64,000 nucleotides of DNA from Streptomyces hoynatensis (GTDB lineage: Bacteria > Actinomycetota > Actinomycetes > Streptomycetales > Streptomycetaceae): positions 93,016 through 157,015 of the forward strand of contig NZ_RBAL01000015.1 in NCBI RefSeq assembly GCF_003626535.1, read 5' to 3'. The stretch's first letter is position 1. Each line of letters begins with the position of its first letter. The notes under the pieces were generated by a model. It saw only the letters and a program-made list of their open reading frames with translations, searched no databases and was not told the origin of the DNA. The position numbers and the translations under genes were made by a program. This document shows positions 56,655 through 64,000 of the stretch, piece by piece.

Positions 56655-57503
56655 TCAGGGGCGCGGGGCCTCCTGCTCCTCCTCGATGCGGCGGTTCCAT
56701 TCGGCCTTGCCCGCCTGCCAGCCGTCCTCGTCGGTGCCGAGCCGCCAGTATCCGGAGATCGAGAGCTGCTCGCGGGCGAGGCCGCGGTCGTGCCGCAGGT
56801 GGCGGCGCAGCTCCTTGACGAAGGTGGCCTCGCCGTGGACGAACGCCTGGATCGGGCCCTCGGCGAAGTCCGCGCCGGTCACCGCGGCGACCAGGGCGGC
56901 GCCGACGGGACCGGTGCCGCGGTGCAGCCAGACCAGGTCCACCTCGCCCGCCGTGTCGAACTTCTGCTCCTCCTCGGGACCCTCGACCTCGACGAACGCC
57001 CGGGCCCTGGCGCCGGCCGGGAGGCGTTCGAGCGCCGCGCCGATGGCGGGCAGCGCGCTCTCGTCGCCGGCGAGCAGGTGCCAGGCCGCGGCCGGGTCGG
57101 GCGCGTAGCCGCCGCCGGGACCGAGCAGGCGCAGCTCGTCGCCCGGCCTGGCGGCGGCGGCCCACGGCCCGGCCAGGCCGCTCTCCCCGTGGTGGACGAA
57201 GTCGATCGTCAGCTCGCGGGCGCCCTCGTCCCAGGCCCTGACGGTGTAGGTGCGGGTCCGCGGCCAGGACTCGCGCGGGAACCGCTCCCTGATGGCGCCG
57301 ATGTCGAACGGCTCGGGGTAGGTCACCCCGGGGGCGGGGAACAGCAGCTTGACGTAGTGGTCGGTGTAGGCGCCCGCGCCGAAGGCGGACAGCCCCTCGC
57401 CGCCGAAGACCACCCGGATCATGTGCGGGCTGACGCGCTCGGTGCGCAGTACCCGGCCCACATGGACGGTCCTCGGCTTCCTGCGGGTCTCGCGCTCGCT
57501 CAT
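56655..57503 (-). CDS. Siderophore-interacting protein (ferric-siderophore reductase)
   Basis: This 282-residue NAD(P)H/FAD-dependent reductase releases iron from imported ferric siderophores. The FAD-binding motif RTYTVR and the start of the SIP domain (VGRVLRTERVSPHMIRVVFGGEGL) are clear. The C-terminal nucleotide-binding part contains WHLLAGDESALPAIGAAL and AFVHGEATFVKELRRHL, ending in SISGYWRLGTDEDGWQAGKAEWNRRIEEE. The ATG at 57503 follows GGAAGGAGCCCGG. An IdeR/DmdR-type iron box lies 60-80 bases upstream, so it is expressed in iron limitation. It fits with the aryl-acid ligase at the start of the window. Confidence 0.95.
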   Translation of the reverse strand: MSERETRRKPRTVHVGRVLRTERVSPHMIRVVFGGEGLSAFGAGAYTDHYVKLLFPAPGVTYPEPFDIGAIRERFPRESWPRTRTYTVRAWDEGARELTIDFVHHGESGLAGPWAAAARPGDELRLLGPGGGYAPDPAAAWHLLAGDESALPAIGAALERLPAGARARAFVEVEGPEEEQKFDTAGEVDLVWLHRGTGPVGAALVAAVTGADFAEGPIQAFVHGEATFVKELRRHLRHDRGLAREQLSISGYWRLGTDEDGWQAGKAEWNRRIEEEQEAPRP

Positions 57504-57564
57504 CCGGGCTCCTTCCTCCGCGCCAGGGCCGTCGCCGGGCCGGAACCCGGCGGCCACCCCTTAC

Positions 57565-57583
57565 TAAGGTAAGCCTTCCCTAA
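57565..57583 (-). promoter_or_regulatory. Iron box (IdeR/DmdR1-type operator) of the siderophore-interacting protein gene
   Basis: On the minus strand the 19-mer is TTAGGGAAGGCTTACCTTA; it matches the consensus TTAGGTTAGGCTAACCTAA at 15 of 19 positions. It lies just downstream of a possible -35 TTGACC (57600-57595). Fe2+-bound DmdR1 would block transcription under iron sufficiency. Confidence 0.85.
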
Positions 57584-57614
57584 GGCCCCCTTCCGGTCAA
57601 ATGCGCCCCGCGCC

Positions 57615-58445
57615 TCACCCCTCGCCCGGCGGCGCGGGGGCCGGGGCGGAGAGGGCCGCGGCCAGGGCGGTGGCGGTGAGGGTGAAGCCGAAGCACTGGC
57701 GGACGTTGTAGAGGGTGGCGTCGAGGCAGTACGCGGGCGAGGTGGTGGCGACCGCCTCCTCGACGAGGAGGACGTCGTAGCCCAGGTTCGCCGCGTCCAT
57801 GAGGGTGGCCAGGACGCACTGGTCCGCGTTGACCCCGGCGAACAGCAGGCTGTCCACCCGGAGGTTGCGCAGCACGCTGTCCAGTTCGGTGTCCTGGAAG
57901 CCGCTCATCCGGTACTTCGCGACGTGCAGGTCGCCCTCTTCCGGGGCGAGCGGGGCGACGATGCCCGCCGAGGGGCTGCCGCGTTCCAGCACCCGGCCCG
58001 CCCCCGAGGGCAGCGGCGTGCCGATGCCGCCGCCGGTGGCCTCGGCGTCGTACACGTGCAGGACGCCGGGCGGCAGGTTCGCCAGGTCGGGGCGGTTGCC
58101 CCAGTTCAGCCAGACGACGGGCACCTCCGCCGCGCGCAGGGCGGGCAGCAGCCCGCCGAGCACCGGGATGGGCGCCCGGGCCGGGGAGACGTCCACGCCG
58201 ATGCCCGCCAGCCAGCCGTCCCCGGCGCAGAAGTCGTTCTGCATGTCGACGATCACCAGGGCGGTGGCCGAGAGGTCGAGGGTCACCCGCTGCGGCAGGG
58301 CCTCGACGGTCAGGGGCCGCCGCGGCCTGACCGGCCGCAGCAGGCTCACCTCGCCGGCCTTGGCCCGCCAGGCGTTCCGCGCGTTGGGGCCGAGCAGGCC
58401 GCCGGTCATGGCCCTGGCGGGCGCGGGGGGCTGCGGGGCGGTCAA
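57615..58445 (-). CDS. Isochorismatase-like cysteine hydrolase (second copy)
   Basis: This 276-residue hydrolase has the family triad: Asp in ALVIVDMQNDF, Lys in HVAKYRMSGF and Cys in GVNADQCVLAT. The first 45 residues (NARNAWRAKAGEVSLLRPVRPRRPLTVEALPQ) precede the core. It starts with TTG at 58445 behind GGAGGAGG, overlapping the TGA of the AtzH-amidase gene; the ATG at 58409 lacks a ribosome site. It is the last gene of the six-gene operon. Biuret, N-carbamoyl and ureidoacrylate hydrolases belong to this family, so it may cut a late amide intermediate. Confidence 0.93.
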   Translation of the reverse strand: MTAPQPPAPARAMTGGLLGPNARNAWRAKAGEVSLLRPVRPRRPLTVEALPQRVTLDLSATALVIVDMQNDFCAGDGWLAGIGVDVSPARAPIPVLGGLLPALRAAEVPVVWLNWGNRPDLANLPPGVLHVYDAEATGGGIGTPLPSGAGRVLERGSPSAGIVAPLAPEEGDLHVAKYRMSGFQDTELDSVLRNLRVDSLLFAGVNADQCVLATLMDAANLGYDVLLVEEAVATTSPAYCLDATLYNVRQCFGFTLTATALAAALSAPAPAPPGEG

Positions 58446-60061
58446 CGGGGTCCTCCTCCGGGTGGGGTGGGGCGGGCGGCGCGGGCGGCGAGGCCGAGCA
58501 GGGGCAGGTCCGCGCCCGGGGGACCGGCCAGGCACAGGCCGGCCGGCAGGCCGCGGACCCGCAGCCAGGGGGCGGCGACCGCGGGCAGACCGGCCAGGGA
58601 GGCCAGGTGGGTGAGGCGCAGGGTGGCCGCACGCACCGCCTCCACCTCCTCGGGCGGGGCCGAGACCAGGGGCGCGGGGCCGCTCGTGGCGGGGAGCAGC
58701 AGCGCGCTCCCCGGCCCGAGCGCCGCCCGCAGCCGCGCCCCGGCCTGCGCCAACTCCTCCTCGCCGGCTGCCCGTTGCTCCTCGGTGACGGAGCGGCCCG
58801 CGGCGAAGCGGGCCGCGACGGCGGGGGCGAGGGCGCCCTCGTGCCGCTCGATCCAGGCGCCGTGCCGCGCCCAGGCCTGTGCGGCCTGGACCGTGCGGAA
58901 GGCGGCGAACCACGCGTCGAGGCGCTCGGCGCCCGGCACGGTCAGCCGGGTCAGCGGCAGCCCGGTGCGCAGGGCAAGGGCCCGGCAGGCGGCGGCGAAG
59001 GAGGCGCGTGTCTCGGGCTCGGCCAGGGCGGTGAGCCGCTCGTCCACGGCCAGGGAGGTGATCGGCGCCGCCTCGGCCCCGGCCGCGGGCCCCGGCGCGC
59101 CCTCCAGCAGGGCGAGGGCGCCGGCGCGCAGCAGCTCCGGGTCGGCGGCGAGCAGGCCGGCCGTGTCGAAGGCGGGGGCGAGCGGCACCAGCCCCTCGGT
59201 GGAGACCGCGCCGTGGGTGGGGCGCCAGCCGTAGAGGCCGCAGTAGGAGGCGGGGACCCGGATGGAGCCCGCGGTGTCGGTGGCCAGGCCGAGGTCGGCG
59301 AGCCCGGCGGCGACCGCGGCGGCCGGGCCGCTGCTCGACCCTCCGGGGAGCCGGCCGGGGGCCGCCGGATTGGCCGGGGTGCCGTAGTGCGCGTTGCCGC
59401 CCGCGAGGCCGAACGCCAGCTCGTCGGTCTGCGCGAGGCCGACGACGTCCGCCCCGGCCCGCAGCAGCGCCCCCACCGCGGCGGCGTGCCGGGAGGCGGC
59501 GGGCGAGGTGGCGAGCCAGGCCGGGTTGCCCGCCCCGGTCGCCTGCCCGGCCACGGCGAAGAGGTCCTTGACGGCGAGCCGCTTGCCGGCCAGGGGCCCG
59601 CCCGGCGTGCCCGCGGCCAGCGGCGAGCCGGTGACGCGCCACACCGCCGGGTCGGGCGCGGCGGCGGGGCCCCGCGGGGTGGCGGCGGGCGGGGTGGCGC
59701 TGACGTGGGCGGCGCGGATGCGCCAGCCTTCCGGGCCGCGCTGCCAGACCTGGGTCTGCAGGCCGTGCGAGCCGTCGGCGCGGCGCGTCTCCGCAGTCAG
59801 CACGGCCGCGTCGGCGCCGAGCGGCACCAGGTGGAGGCGTTCGACGGTGCGGGGCGGGGCGCCGCCGCGGCCCCGCCTGAAGTCGGCGATCGCCTCGTGG
59901 CCGGAGAGCACCACGGCGCCCTCGGCGCGCAGGGTGCCGGGTGCGGTCGAGAACCAGCGGCCGAGCGCGGCCACGTCGTCGGCGGCGAGCGCCTGTTCGT
60001 AGGCCCGGAAGGCGGCCAGCAACTCGCCGTGGGCAGCGGACCCTTGGGCGTCGGGATACAC
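58442..60061 (-). CDS. Amidase with N-terminal AtzH-like (NTF2/SnoaL-fold) domain
   Basis: This 539-residue fusion has an N-terminal domain of about 125 residues (HGELLAAFRAYEQALAADDVAALGRWFS..., RRADGSHGLQTQVWQRGPEGWRIRAAHVS) of the NTF2-like AtzH type. An amidase-signature domain follows. Its triad is Lys in RLAVKDLF, the Gly-Ser motif GGSSSG and the nucleophile Ser in DTAGSIRVP. AtzH acts on dicarboxyurea-type intermediates in cyanurate breakdown and occurs naturally fused to amidases. Hence stepwise hydrolysis of a carboxylated urea-like compound is plausible. The GTG at 60061 follows TAGGGGCG, nine bases after the cupin stop. It overlaps the next hydrolase gene. Confidence 0.9.
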   Translation of the reverse strand: MYPDAQGSAAHGELLAAFRAYEQALAADDVAALGRWFSTAPGTLRAEGAVVLSGHEAIADFRRGRGGAPPRTVERLHLVPLGADAAVLTAETRRADGSHGLQTQVWQRGPEGWRIRAAHVSATPPAATPRGPAAAPDPAVWRVTGSPLAAGTPGGPLAGKRLAVKDLFAVAGQATGAGNPAWLATSPAASRHAAAVGALLRAGADVVGLAQTDELAFGLAGGNAHYGTPANPAAPGRLPGGSSSGPAAAVAAGLADLGLATDTAGSIRVPASYCGLYGWRPTHGAVSTEGLVPLAPAFDTAGLLAADPELLRAGALALLEGAPGPAAGAEAAPITSLAVDERLTALAEPETRASFAAACRALALRTGLPLTRLTVPGAERLDAWFAAFRTVQAAQAWARHGAWIERHEGALAPAVAARFAAGRSVTEEQRAAGEEELAQAGARLRAALGPGSALLLPATSGPAPLVSAPPEEVEAVRAATLRLTHLASLAGLPAVAAPWLRVRGLPAGLCLAGPPGADLPLLGLAARAARPTPPGGGPR

Positions 60062-60070
60062 CGGCCGCCC

Positions 60071-60499
60071 CTACGCAGCGGCCCGCAGGACGGCCAGGTC
60101 CGCCTCGTCCAGCGGGGTGGCCGCGCCGCGCTCGATCAGCTCGGCGAAGCCCTCGTCGGGCGACATGACCGTGAGGGTGTAGAGGCGTTCCGCATCCGAG
60201 GTGTTGGTGATGCGGTGCCGGGAGCCGGCGGGCAGCACGAGGACGTCGCCCGGGGAGAGGTCGCGGGTGTGCTCGTCGCTTTCCGCGCGGCCGTGCCCGG
60301 CGAGGACGACGAAGGTCTCGACGGAGTCGGCGTGCCAGTTGAGCGGCTGGGCCCCGCCGGGCTCCCACACCTCGAACACGACCGTGGTGGGCGAGCCGTC
60401 GGCGGGCCCGGTGAGGACGGCGAGCTTGACGGTGTCGCCCGGGCTGATGTGGTGGGCGGTCAGCTCGCGCAGCGGCTTGTGCAGGGGCGGAGTGGTCAC
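60071..60499 (-). CDS. Cupin-fold protein
   Basis: This 142-residue protein is a single cupin barrel. Motif 1 includes NWHADSVETFVVLAGHG and motif 2 DVLVLPAGSRHRITNT, so two His and one Glu can hold a metal. Cupins in such operons may act as isomerase, dioxygenase or regulatory binding proteins. The GTG at 60499 overlaps the stop of the creatininase gene (GTGA) behind GAGGAG. The reaction cannot be named from sequence. Confidence 0.9.
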   Translation of the reverse strand: MTTPPLHKPLRELTAHHISPGDTVKLAVLTGPADGSPTTVVFEVWEPGGAQPLNWHADSVETFVVLAGHGRAESDEHTRDLSPGDVLVLPAGSRHRITNTSDAERLYTLTVMSPDEGFAELIERGAATPLDEADLAVLRAAA

Positions 60500-61299
60500 G
60501 GGGTCTCCTCGGAGTGCGGGGTGGCGGGGGGTCCTGGGTGGAAGCGGGCGCACTCGCGCAGGGCGGCGGCGGCGCGGGCGACGGCGCCGTCCACGAGCCT
60601 GCGGCCGAGTTCCGCGGTGGCCCCGGTGGGGTCGCCGATGACGCCGTTGCCGGTGCCGAAGTCGTCGCTGAGCCAGCCGAAGGCGACGGCCTTGCCGAAG
60701 CCGATGTGCTCGTAGCGGCCGAGGTGTTCCGGCACGCTGCGCGTGGCCAGCTCCATCCGGACCAGGTCGGGGCGCAGGTGGAGCAGGGCCGAGGTCTCGT
60801 GGAGTCCGCCGTGCACGCCCATGCCCTGCTCGGCCGCGGGCGAGGACCCGCCCTGGTCCGCGGGCAGGGAGGCGTGCAGCAGGAAGGTGAACAGGCCGTA
60901 TTTGGCGCGCAGTTCACGAAGGGCGACGCCCAGCAGGGCGCTGTTGCCGCCGTGTGCGTTGAGGAAGGCGAGCCGCCGCACGCCGCCGGCGGACAGGGCG
61001 CGGCCGAGGTCGTCGAGGACGGCGAACAGCGTGTCCGCGCTCAGCCACAGGGTGCCGGGGGACCAGGCGTGCTCGTTGGACTTGGCGTAGGCCAGCCCCG
61101 GCAGCAGCGTGATGTCGCAGGAGCCGGCGGCGGCCAGGGCGGCGCGTTCCGCCACGGCCTCGGCCATCAGGTGGTCGGTGGCGACCGGCAGGTGGGGGCC
61201 GTGCTGCTCGATGGCGCCGATCGGCAGCAGGGCGAGGGTGCCGGCGGGCAGCCGCGCGACCTCGGGGGCGGTGAGTTCGGGAAAGCGGGTCAGGGCCAT
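60496..61299 (-). CDS. Creatininase-family amidohydrolase
   Basis: This 267-residue metal-dependent enzyme belongs to the creatininase family, which opens cyclic amides such as creatinine, and includes FAPy deformylase and MftE. The core reads LLPIGAIEQHGPHLPVATDHLMAEAV (Glu, His and Asp metal ligands), FLNAHGGNSALL and GVHGGLHETSALLHLRPDLV (His and Glu ligands). The ATG at 61299 follows GGAGCCTCACC. It is cotranscribed with the cupin and amidase genes, and probably performs the first ring-opening or deamidation step. Confidence 0.94.
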   Translation of the reverse strand: MALTRFPELTAPEVARLPAGTLALLPIGAIEQHGPHLPVATDHLMAEAVAERAALAAAGSCDITLLPGLAYAKSNEHAWSPGTLWLSADTLFAVLDDLGRALSAGGVRRLAFLNAHGGNSALLGVALRELRAKYGLFTFLLHASLPADQGGSSPAAEQGMGVHGGLHETSALLHLRPDLVRMELATRSVPEHLGRYEHIGFGKAVAFGWLSDDFGTGNGVIGDPTGATAELGRRLVDGAVARAAAALRECARFHPGPPATPHSEETP

Positions 61300-61322
61300 G
61301 GTGAGGCTCCGTCCGTGGTCGG

Positions 61323-61349
61323 CCGGCGGCGGCGCTTGGCCGCCGCCGG
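61323..61349 (-). terminator. Hairpin between the FAD oxidase and creatininase genes
   Basis: CCGGCGGCGGC (61323-61333) and GCCGCCGCCGG (61339-61349) form a perfect 11-base stem with a 5-base loop in the 62-base gap of the operon. It could attenuate transcription of the hydrolase genes relative to the binding protein and oxidase. Confidence 0.5.
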
Positions 61350-61361
61350 GCGGGCGGTGGA

Positions 61362-62762
61362 TCAGCCGGCCCGCAGGTGGCCGGGGTTGAGCAGGCCGCG
61401 GGGGTCGGTGCGGGCCGCGGCCTCGCGCACCAGCTCCACGCGCCTGTCGACGTACCACTGGTGCACGTCGTGCACGCGCACGCCCAGCTCCTCCAGGGCC
61501 TCGATGCCGCGGCGGACGGTGGGCTCGTCCCGGTAGCGGGCCATGAGCATGCCGACGGTGCCCGAGCGCATGCCCTCCAGGTGCAGCACCGTGCCCGGGT
61601 AGACGGCCTTGACGGCCGAGGTGTCGCCGAGCAGGACGTCGCCCGCCACCTCCAGGTGGAACCAGCCCTCCTCGGCCTTCATCAGGTGGTAGGTGGGGTG
61701 GTTGAAGGAGAGGGAGCTGATCAGCGCGGGGCCCTCGGGCGCCGGGCGGGTGTCGAGGACGCGCCCGCCGTGGCGTTCCACCAGGGCGCGGGCGGCGGGG
61801 GCGGCCTCCTCCTCCACGATGGCCCGCAGGCTGTGTGCGTCGCGGTCCAGGGCGGGGTCGGCGCCGAAGGTGCGCACCAGGGCGGGCTCGTCGAGGGAGA
61901 CCAGGCGCGGCGCGGGCTCCAGGCGCACCAGCTCGGCGAGGGCGGCGGTGGCCGGTGCCCAGGCGCCGAAGGCCGCGAACAGGCCGGTCCACAGCCGGGC
62001 GGGCGCCAGGCGTACGGTCGCGGTGGCGATGACGCCGCTGGTGCCGTAGGCGTGGATGTAGGGCAGGGCGCCGGCGCCGGTGACGGTGAACGGGGCGGCC
62101 TCCCGGGTGCAGGGCACGATGCGCAGCTCGCGCACGAAGCCGTCGCCGTTGGTGCCGTGCCGCAGGGAGCCGGTGCCGCCGCTGCCACCGGCGAGGAAGC
62201 CGCCGAGGGAGGTGCCGAAGGTGGAGGGGAACATCCACAGTTCCTGTCCCGCGGCGCGGGCCCTGGCCTCCAGGTCGGACATCTTGGCCCCGGCCTCGGC
62301 CCTGATCCAGCCCTCGCCCACCTCGGCCACCCGGTTGCAGCCGGTGAGGTCGAGGACGGCGCCGCCCCGCAGCGGGATGGCCTGCCCGTAGTTGCCGGTG
62401 CCCTTGCCGCGGGGGGTGATCGGGACGCGGTGGCGGTAGGCCAGGGAGAGCAGGGCGGGGAGCCGGTCGTGGCCCGTGGGCCGCAGCACCACTTCGGCCC
62501 GCCCGGCGGGCAGCCTGGCGGCCAGGATCGGGGACATGTGCGCCCAGTCGCGCGAGCACCTGTCGAGCACCGCCTCCTCGCGCAGCACGCCCTCGGGCCC
62601 GAGCAGGGCCTCGGCCTCGCGGCAGAACTCCTCGATGCCGGGGGTGGCGGCGCCCGGCGTTCCGGCCGCGGCGGCGCCGGCGGGCGTGTCGCCCGGGACG
62701 AGTTCGGTGAGCCTGCGCAGTTCGGGCTCGGGCAGCATGGCGGTCTTGGGGTCGAGGGTCAT
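61362..62762 (-). CDS. FAD-binding oxidoreductase, PCMH/VAO type
   Basis: This 466-residue FAD-linked oxidase has the PCMH fold: ITPRGKGTGNYGQAIPLRGGAVLDLTGCNRV (pyrophosphate loop), WMFPSTFGTSLGGFLAGGSGGTGSLRHGTNGD and VRELRIVPC. The C-terminal part ends in VRVHDVHQWYVDRR and NPGHLRAG, as in glycolate-oxidase-like enzymes. There is no signal peptide. The ATG at 62762 lies seven bases after the stop of the binding protein gene. In the operon it may oxidise the imported compound before ring opening. The substrate is unknown. Confidence 0.9.
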   Translation of the reverse strand: MTLDPKTAMLPEPELRRLTELVPGDTPAGAAAAGTPGAATPGIEEFCREAEALLGPEGVLREEAVLDRCSRDWAHMSPILAARLPAGRAEVVLRPTGHDRLPALLSLAYRHRVPITPRGKGTGNYGQAIPLRGGAVLDLTGCNRVAEVGEGWIRAEAGAKMSDLEARARAAGQELWMFPSTFGTSLGGFLAGGSGGTGSLRHGTNGDGFVRELRIVPCTREAAPFTVTGAGALPYIHAYGTSGVIATATVRLAPARLWTGLFAAFGAWAPATAALAELVRLEPAPRLVSLDEPALVRTFGADPALDRDAHSLRAIVEEEAAPAARALVERHGGRVLDTRPAPEGPALISSLSFNHPTYHLMKAEEGWFHLEVAGDVLLGDTSAVKAVYPGTVLHLEGMRSGTVGMLMARYRDEPTVRRGIEALEELGVRVHDVHQWYVDRRVELVREAAARTDPRGLLNPGHLRAG

Positions 62763-62769
62763 CGCGCGG

Positions 62770-63945
62770 TCACCCGATTCCGATCGAGGGGTCGACGAAG
62801 CGGTCGGTGGCGAGGTCTTCCGCGGTGAGGCCGGGCGGGACGTCGGCGCCGCTCTCGGTGATCAGGGGGGTGAACACCTGGCGCGTCTGTTCCACGCGGT
62901 CCATGTCGAAGCCGCCCACCGTGCCGTCCGCTTCGTTGGCGAGGATGCCGAGGTCCACCATCTGCCGGGCGGCGAAGGTCCCGGTCTCCGCGGAGTAGAC
63001 CCAGCCGGTGTTGTACTGCGTCACCAGGTCGGCGACGAGGTCGACCACGGGCCCGGGGTCGGCGGCGAAGTCGGCGGCCGACTGCTGCATGAGGGGGACC
63101 AGCTTCTCCAGGCAGGGGGCGAGGTCCTCCAGGTCGCCGCTGCGCACGGACAGGGCCTCGGGGTAGACGCTGTAGCCGACGTCGGCGAGCAGCTGGTAGC
63201 GCACCGGCTTGCCCCAGGCGCCGACCTCGTGCTCGTAGATGTAGGGCTCCGCGGTGGCGAAGCCCTGCTGGGCGATGCTCGGGTCGGCGACGAAGCGGGA
63301 GGGGGAGCCGTCGTAGCTGGCGTCCAGCTGGCTCTCCTGGACCAGCCCTTCGGAGACCAGCAGGGAGGCGTAGGTGCTGCCCGCCACGTAGACGACCTTC
63401 GCGTCGGTGCCGCCGATGTCGGCGATGGTCTCCCAGTCGGGGTGGGTCTCCGGGTCCCACATCAGCATCTGGGGGCTCTTGTTCATCAGCGCCATGACGG
63501 CGGTCACCGGCTGGTCGGCCGCCGCGGCGATGGCGCCGTCGGTGGTGACCATGCCCAGGGTGATGCTGTCGTCGACGTACATCTGCGAGGAGATGCTCTG
63601 GTAGCCGATGGCGGCGCCGCCGGCGCGCACCTCGATGTCCACCCCGGTGTCGCGGCCGTCCACGACGAGGGGGCCGGTGACCCGCTTCTGATCGGCGTCG
63701 ACCCGGTAGCCGGGGCCGACCAGGTTGTAGATCGGCCCGTGTTCCGCCTCGGGCTCCCAGTCGGCCTGGACGACGACGGTGGCGGGGCAGACCTCGTCGA
63801 GGCGCTGCGCGGCGGGGGCGGACTCCAGGTCGGCGGCTCCGCCGGCGCCCTGGGCGCCGTCGCCGCAGGCGGAGGTGGTCAGCAGGAGGAGACCTGCGAG
63901 CGCGCAGGCCGCGGTGGCGGCGCGGGCGCGTCTGCGGTGGGGCAT
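62770..63945 (-). CDS. ABC transporter substrate-binding lipoprotein, NitT/TauT (NMT1/THI5-like) type
   Basis: This 391-residue binding protein captures a small nitrogenous compound for import. The N-terminal signal has the lipobox T-S-A-C (Cys27). The body reads ATVVVQADWEPEAEHGPIYNLVG, GYQSISSQMYVDDSITLGMVTTDG and later FVADPSIAQQGFATAEPYIYEHEVG, as in the SsuA/ThiY/pyrimidine-binding group. The ATG at 63945 follows CCGGGAGTTCCC. It is the first gene of the six-gene operon within the window; the permease and ATPase genes are not present here and may lie beyond 64000. Its ligand would reveal the operon's substrate. Confidence 0.92.
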   Translation of the reverse strand: MPHRRRARAATAACALAGLLLLTTSACGDGAQGAGGAADLESAPAAQRLDEVCPATVVVQADWEPEAEHGPIYNLVGPGYRVDADQKRVTGPLVVDGRDTGVDIEVRAGGAAIGYQSISSQMYVDDSITLGMVTTDGAIAAAADQPVTAVMALMNKSPQMLMWDPETHPDWETIADIGGTDAKVVYVAGSTYASLLVSEGLVQESQLDASYDGSPSRFVADPSIAQQGFATAEPYIYEHEVGAWGKPVRYQLLADVGYSVYPEALSVRSGDLEDLAPCLEKLVPLMQQSAADFAADPGPVVDLVADLVTQYNTGWVYSAETGTFAARQMVDLGILANEADGTVGGFDMDRVEQTRQVFTPLITESGADVPPGLTAEDLATDRFVDPSIGIG

Positions 63946-64000
63946 GGGAACTCCCGGAAGGCGGTGCGTGGTTCGGGCGATACGTGGGCGGGGGGGTGGG

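Noticed and set aside
1..64000. Possible CRISPR arrays, tRNA or rRNA genes, insertion sequences or phage genes
   Set aside because: No regularly spaced 25-40 base repeats, no CCA-ending cloverleaf sequences, and no transposase, integrase or phage proteins were recognised.

Overview
The window is very high-GC DNA with GTG and TTG starts, ATGA/GTGA gene overlaps, GGAGG-type ribosome sites and actinobacterial families (XRE/DUF397/ATPase trio, PucR regulator, IdeR/DmdR iron box, sugar ABC transporter without its own ATPase). This points to a Streptomyces or close relative, probably an arm or accessory part of the chromosome. I see no rRNA, tRNA, CRISPR array, transposase or integrase.

Layout. 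1-1183: the end of an aryl-acid AMP ligase for a catecholate or salicylate siderophore. 1460-9704: respiratory block, with an FAD/Fe-S oxidoreductase, cytochrome oxidase subunits II and I, two small membrane proteins and a convergent orphan cytochrome b. 10052-12510: GH15 hydrolase and an unknown protein. 12728-18675: DeoR/LacI-type regulator, sugar ABC transporter (binding protein and two permeases) and a secreted CE2-like esterase. 18938-23877: methyltransferase, DUF397/XRE/ATPase trio, TetR plus TIM-barrel pair, GNAT. 24063-29864: apparent operon of an unknown helical protein, Hsp90 and a 980-residue TPR-like protein. 29960-39401: GMC oxidase, SGNH hydrolase, PucR regulator, M20 amidohydrolase, pectate-lyase-like protein and metzincin. 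39470-46899: acyltransferase, TetR, SDR, PL8 lyase, SulP transporter. 48357-48909: RHH/VOC pair. 50092-54170: cysteine hydrolase, GntR regulator, amidase and AtzG-like small protein. 54260-57503: MFS pump with divergent TetR, then a siderophore-interacting protein behind an iron box. 57615-63945: six-gene operon on the minus strand (binding protein, FAD oxidase, creatininase, cupin, AtzH-amidase fusion, cysteine hydrolase).

How the genes fit together. Three parts deserve most attention. First, oxidase subunit I keeps all heme and CuB histidines but appears to have lost the key residues of both proton channels, and it sits beside an orphan cytochrome b. Second, Hsp90 is translationally coupled to a TPR-like protein, a pairing that recalls eukaryotic Hsp90 and TPR co-chaperones. 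Third, the 57.6-63.9 kb operon reads as import, oxidation, ring opening and stepwise amide hydrolysis of an unidentified nitrogen-rich compound. The 50-54 kb locus is a smaller relative of it. Several secreted polysaccharide-active enzymes and the sugar transporter indicate a saprophytic life style.

All family calls are from reading motifs by eye; no database search was run.
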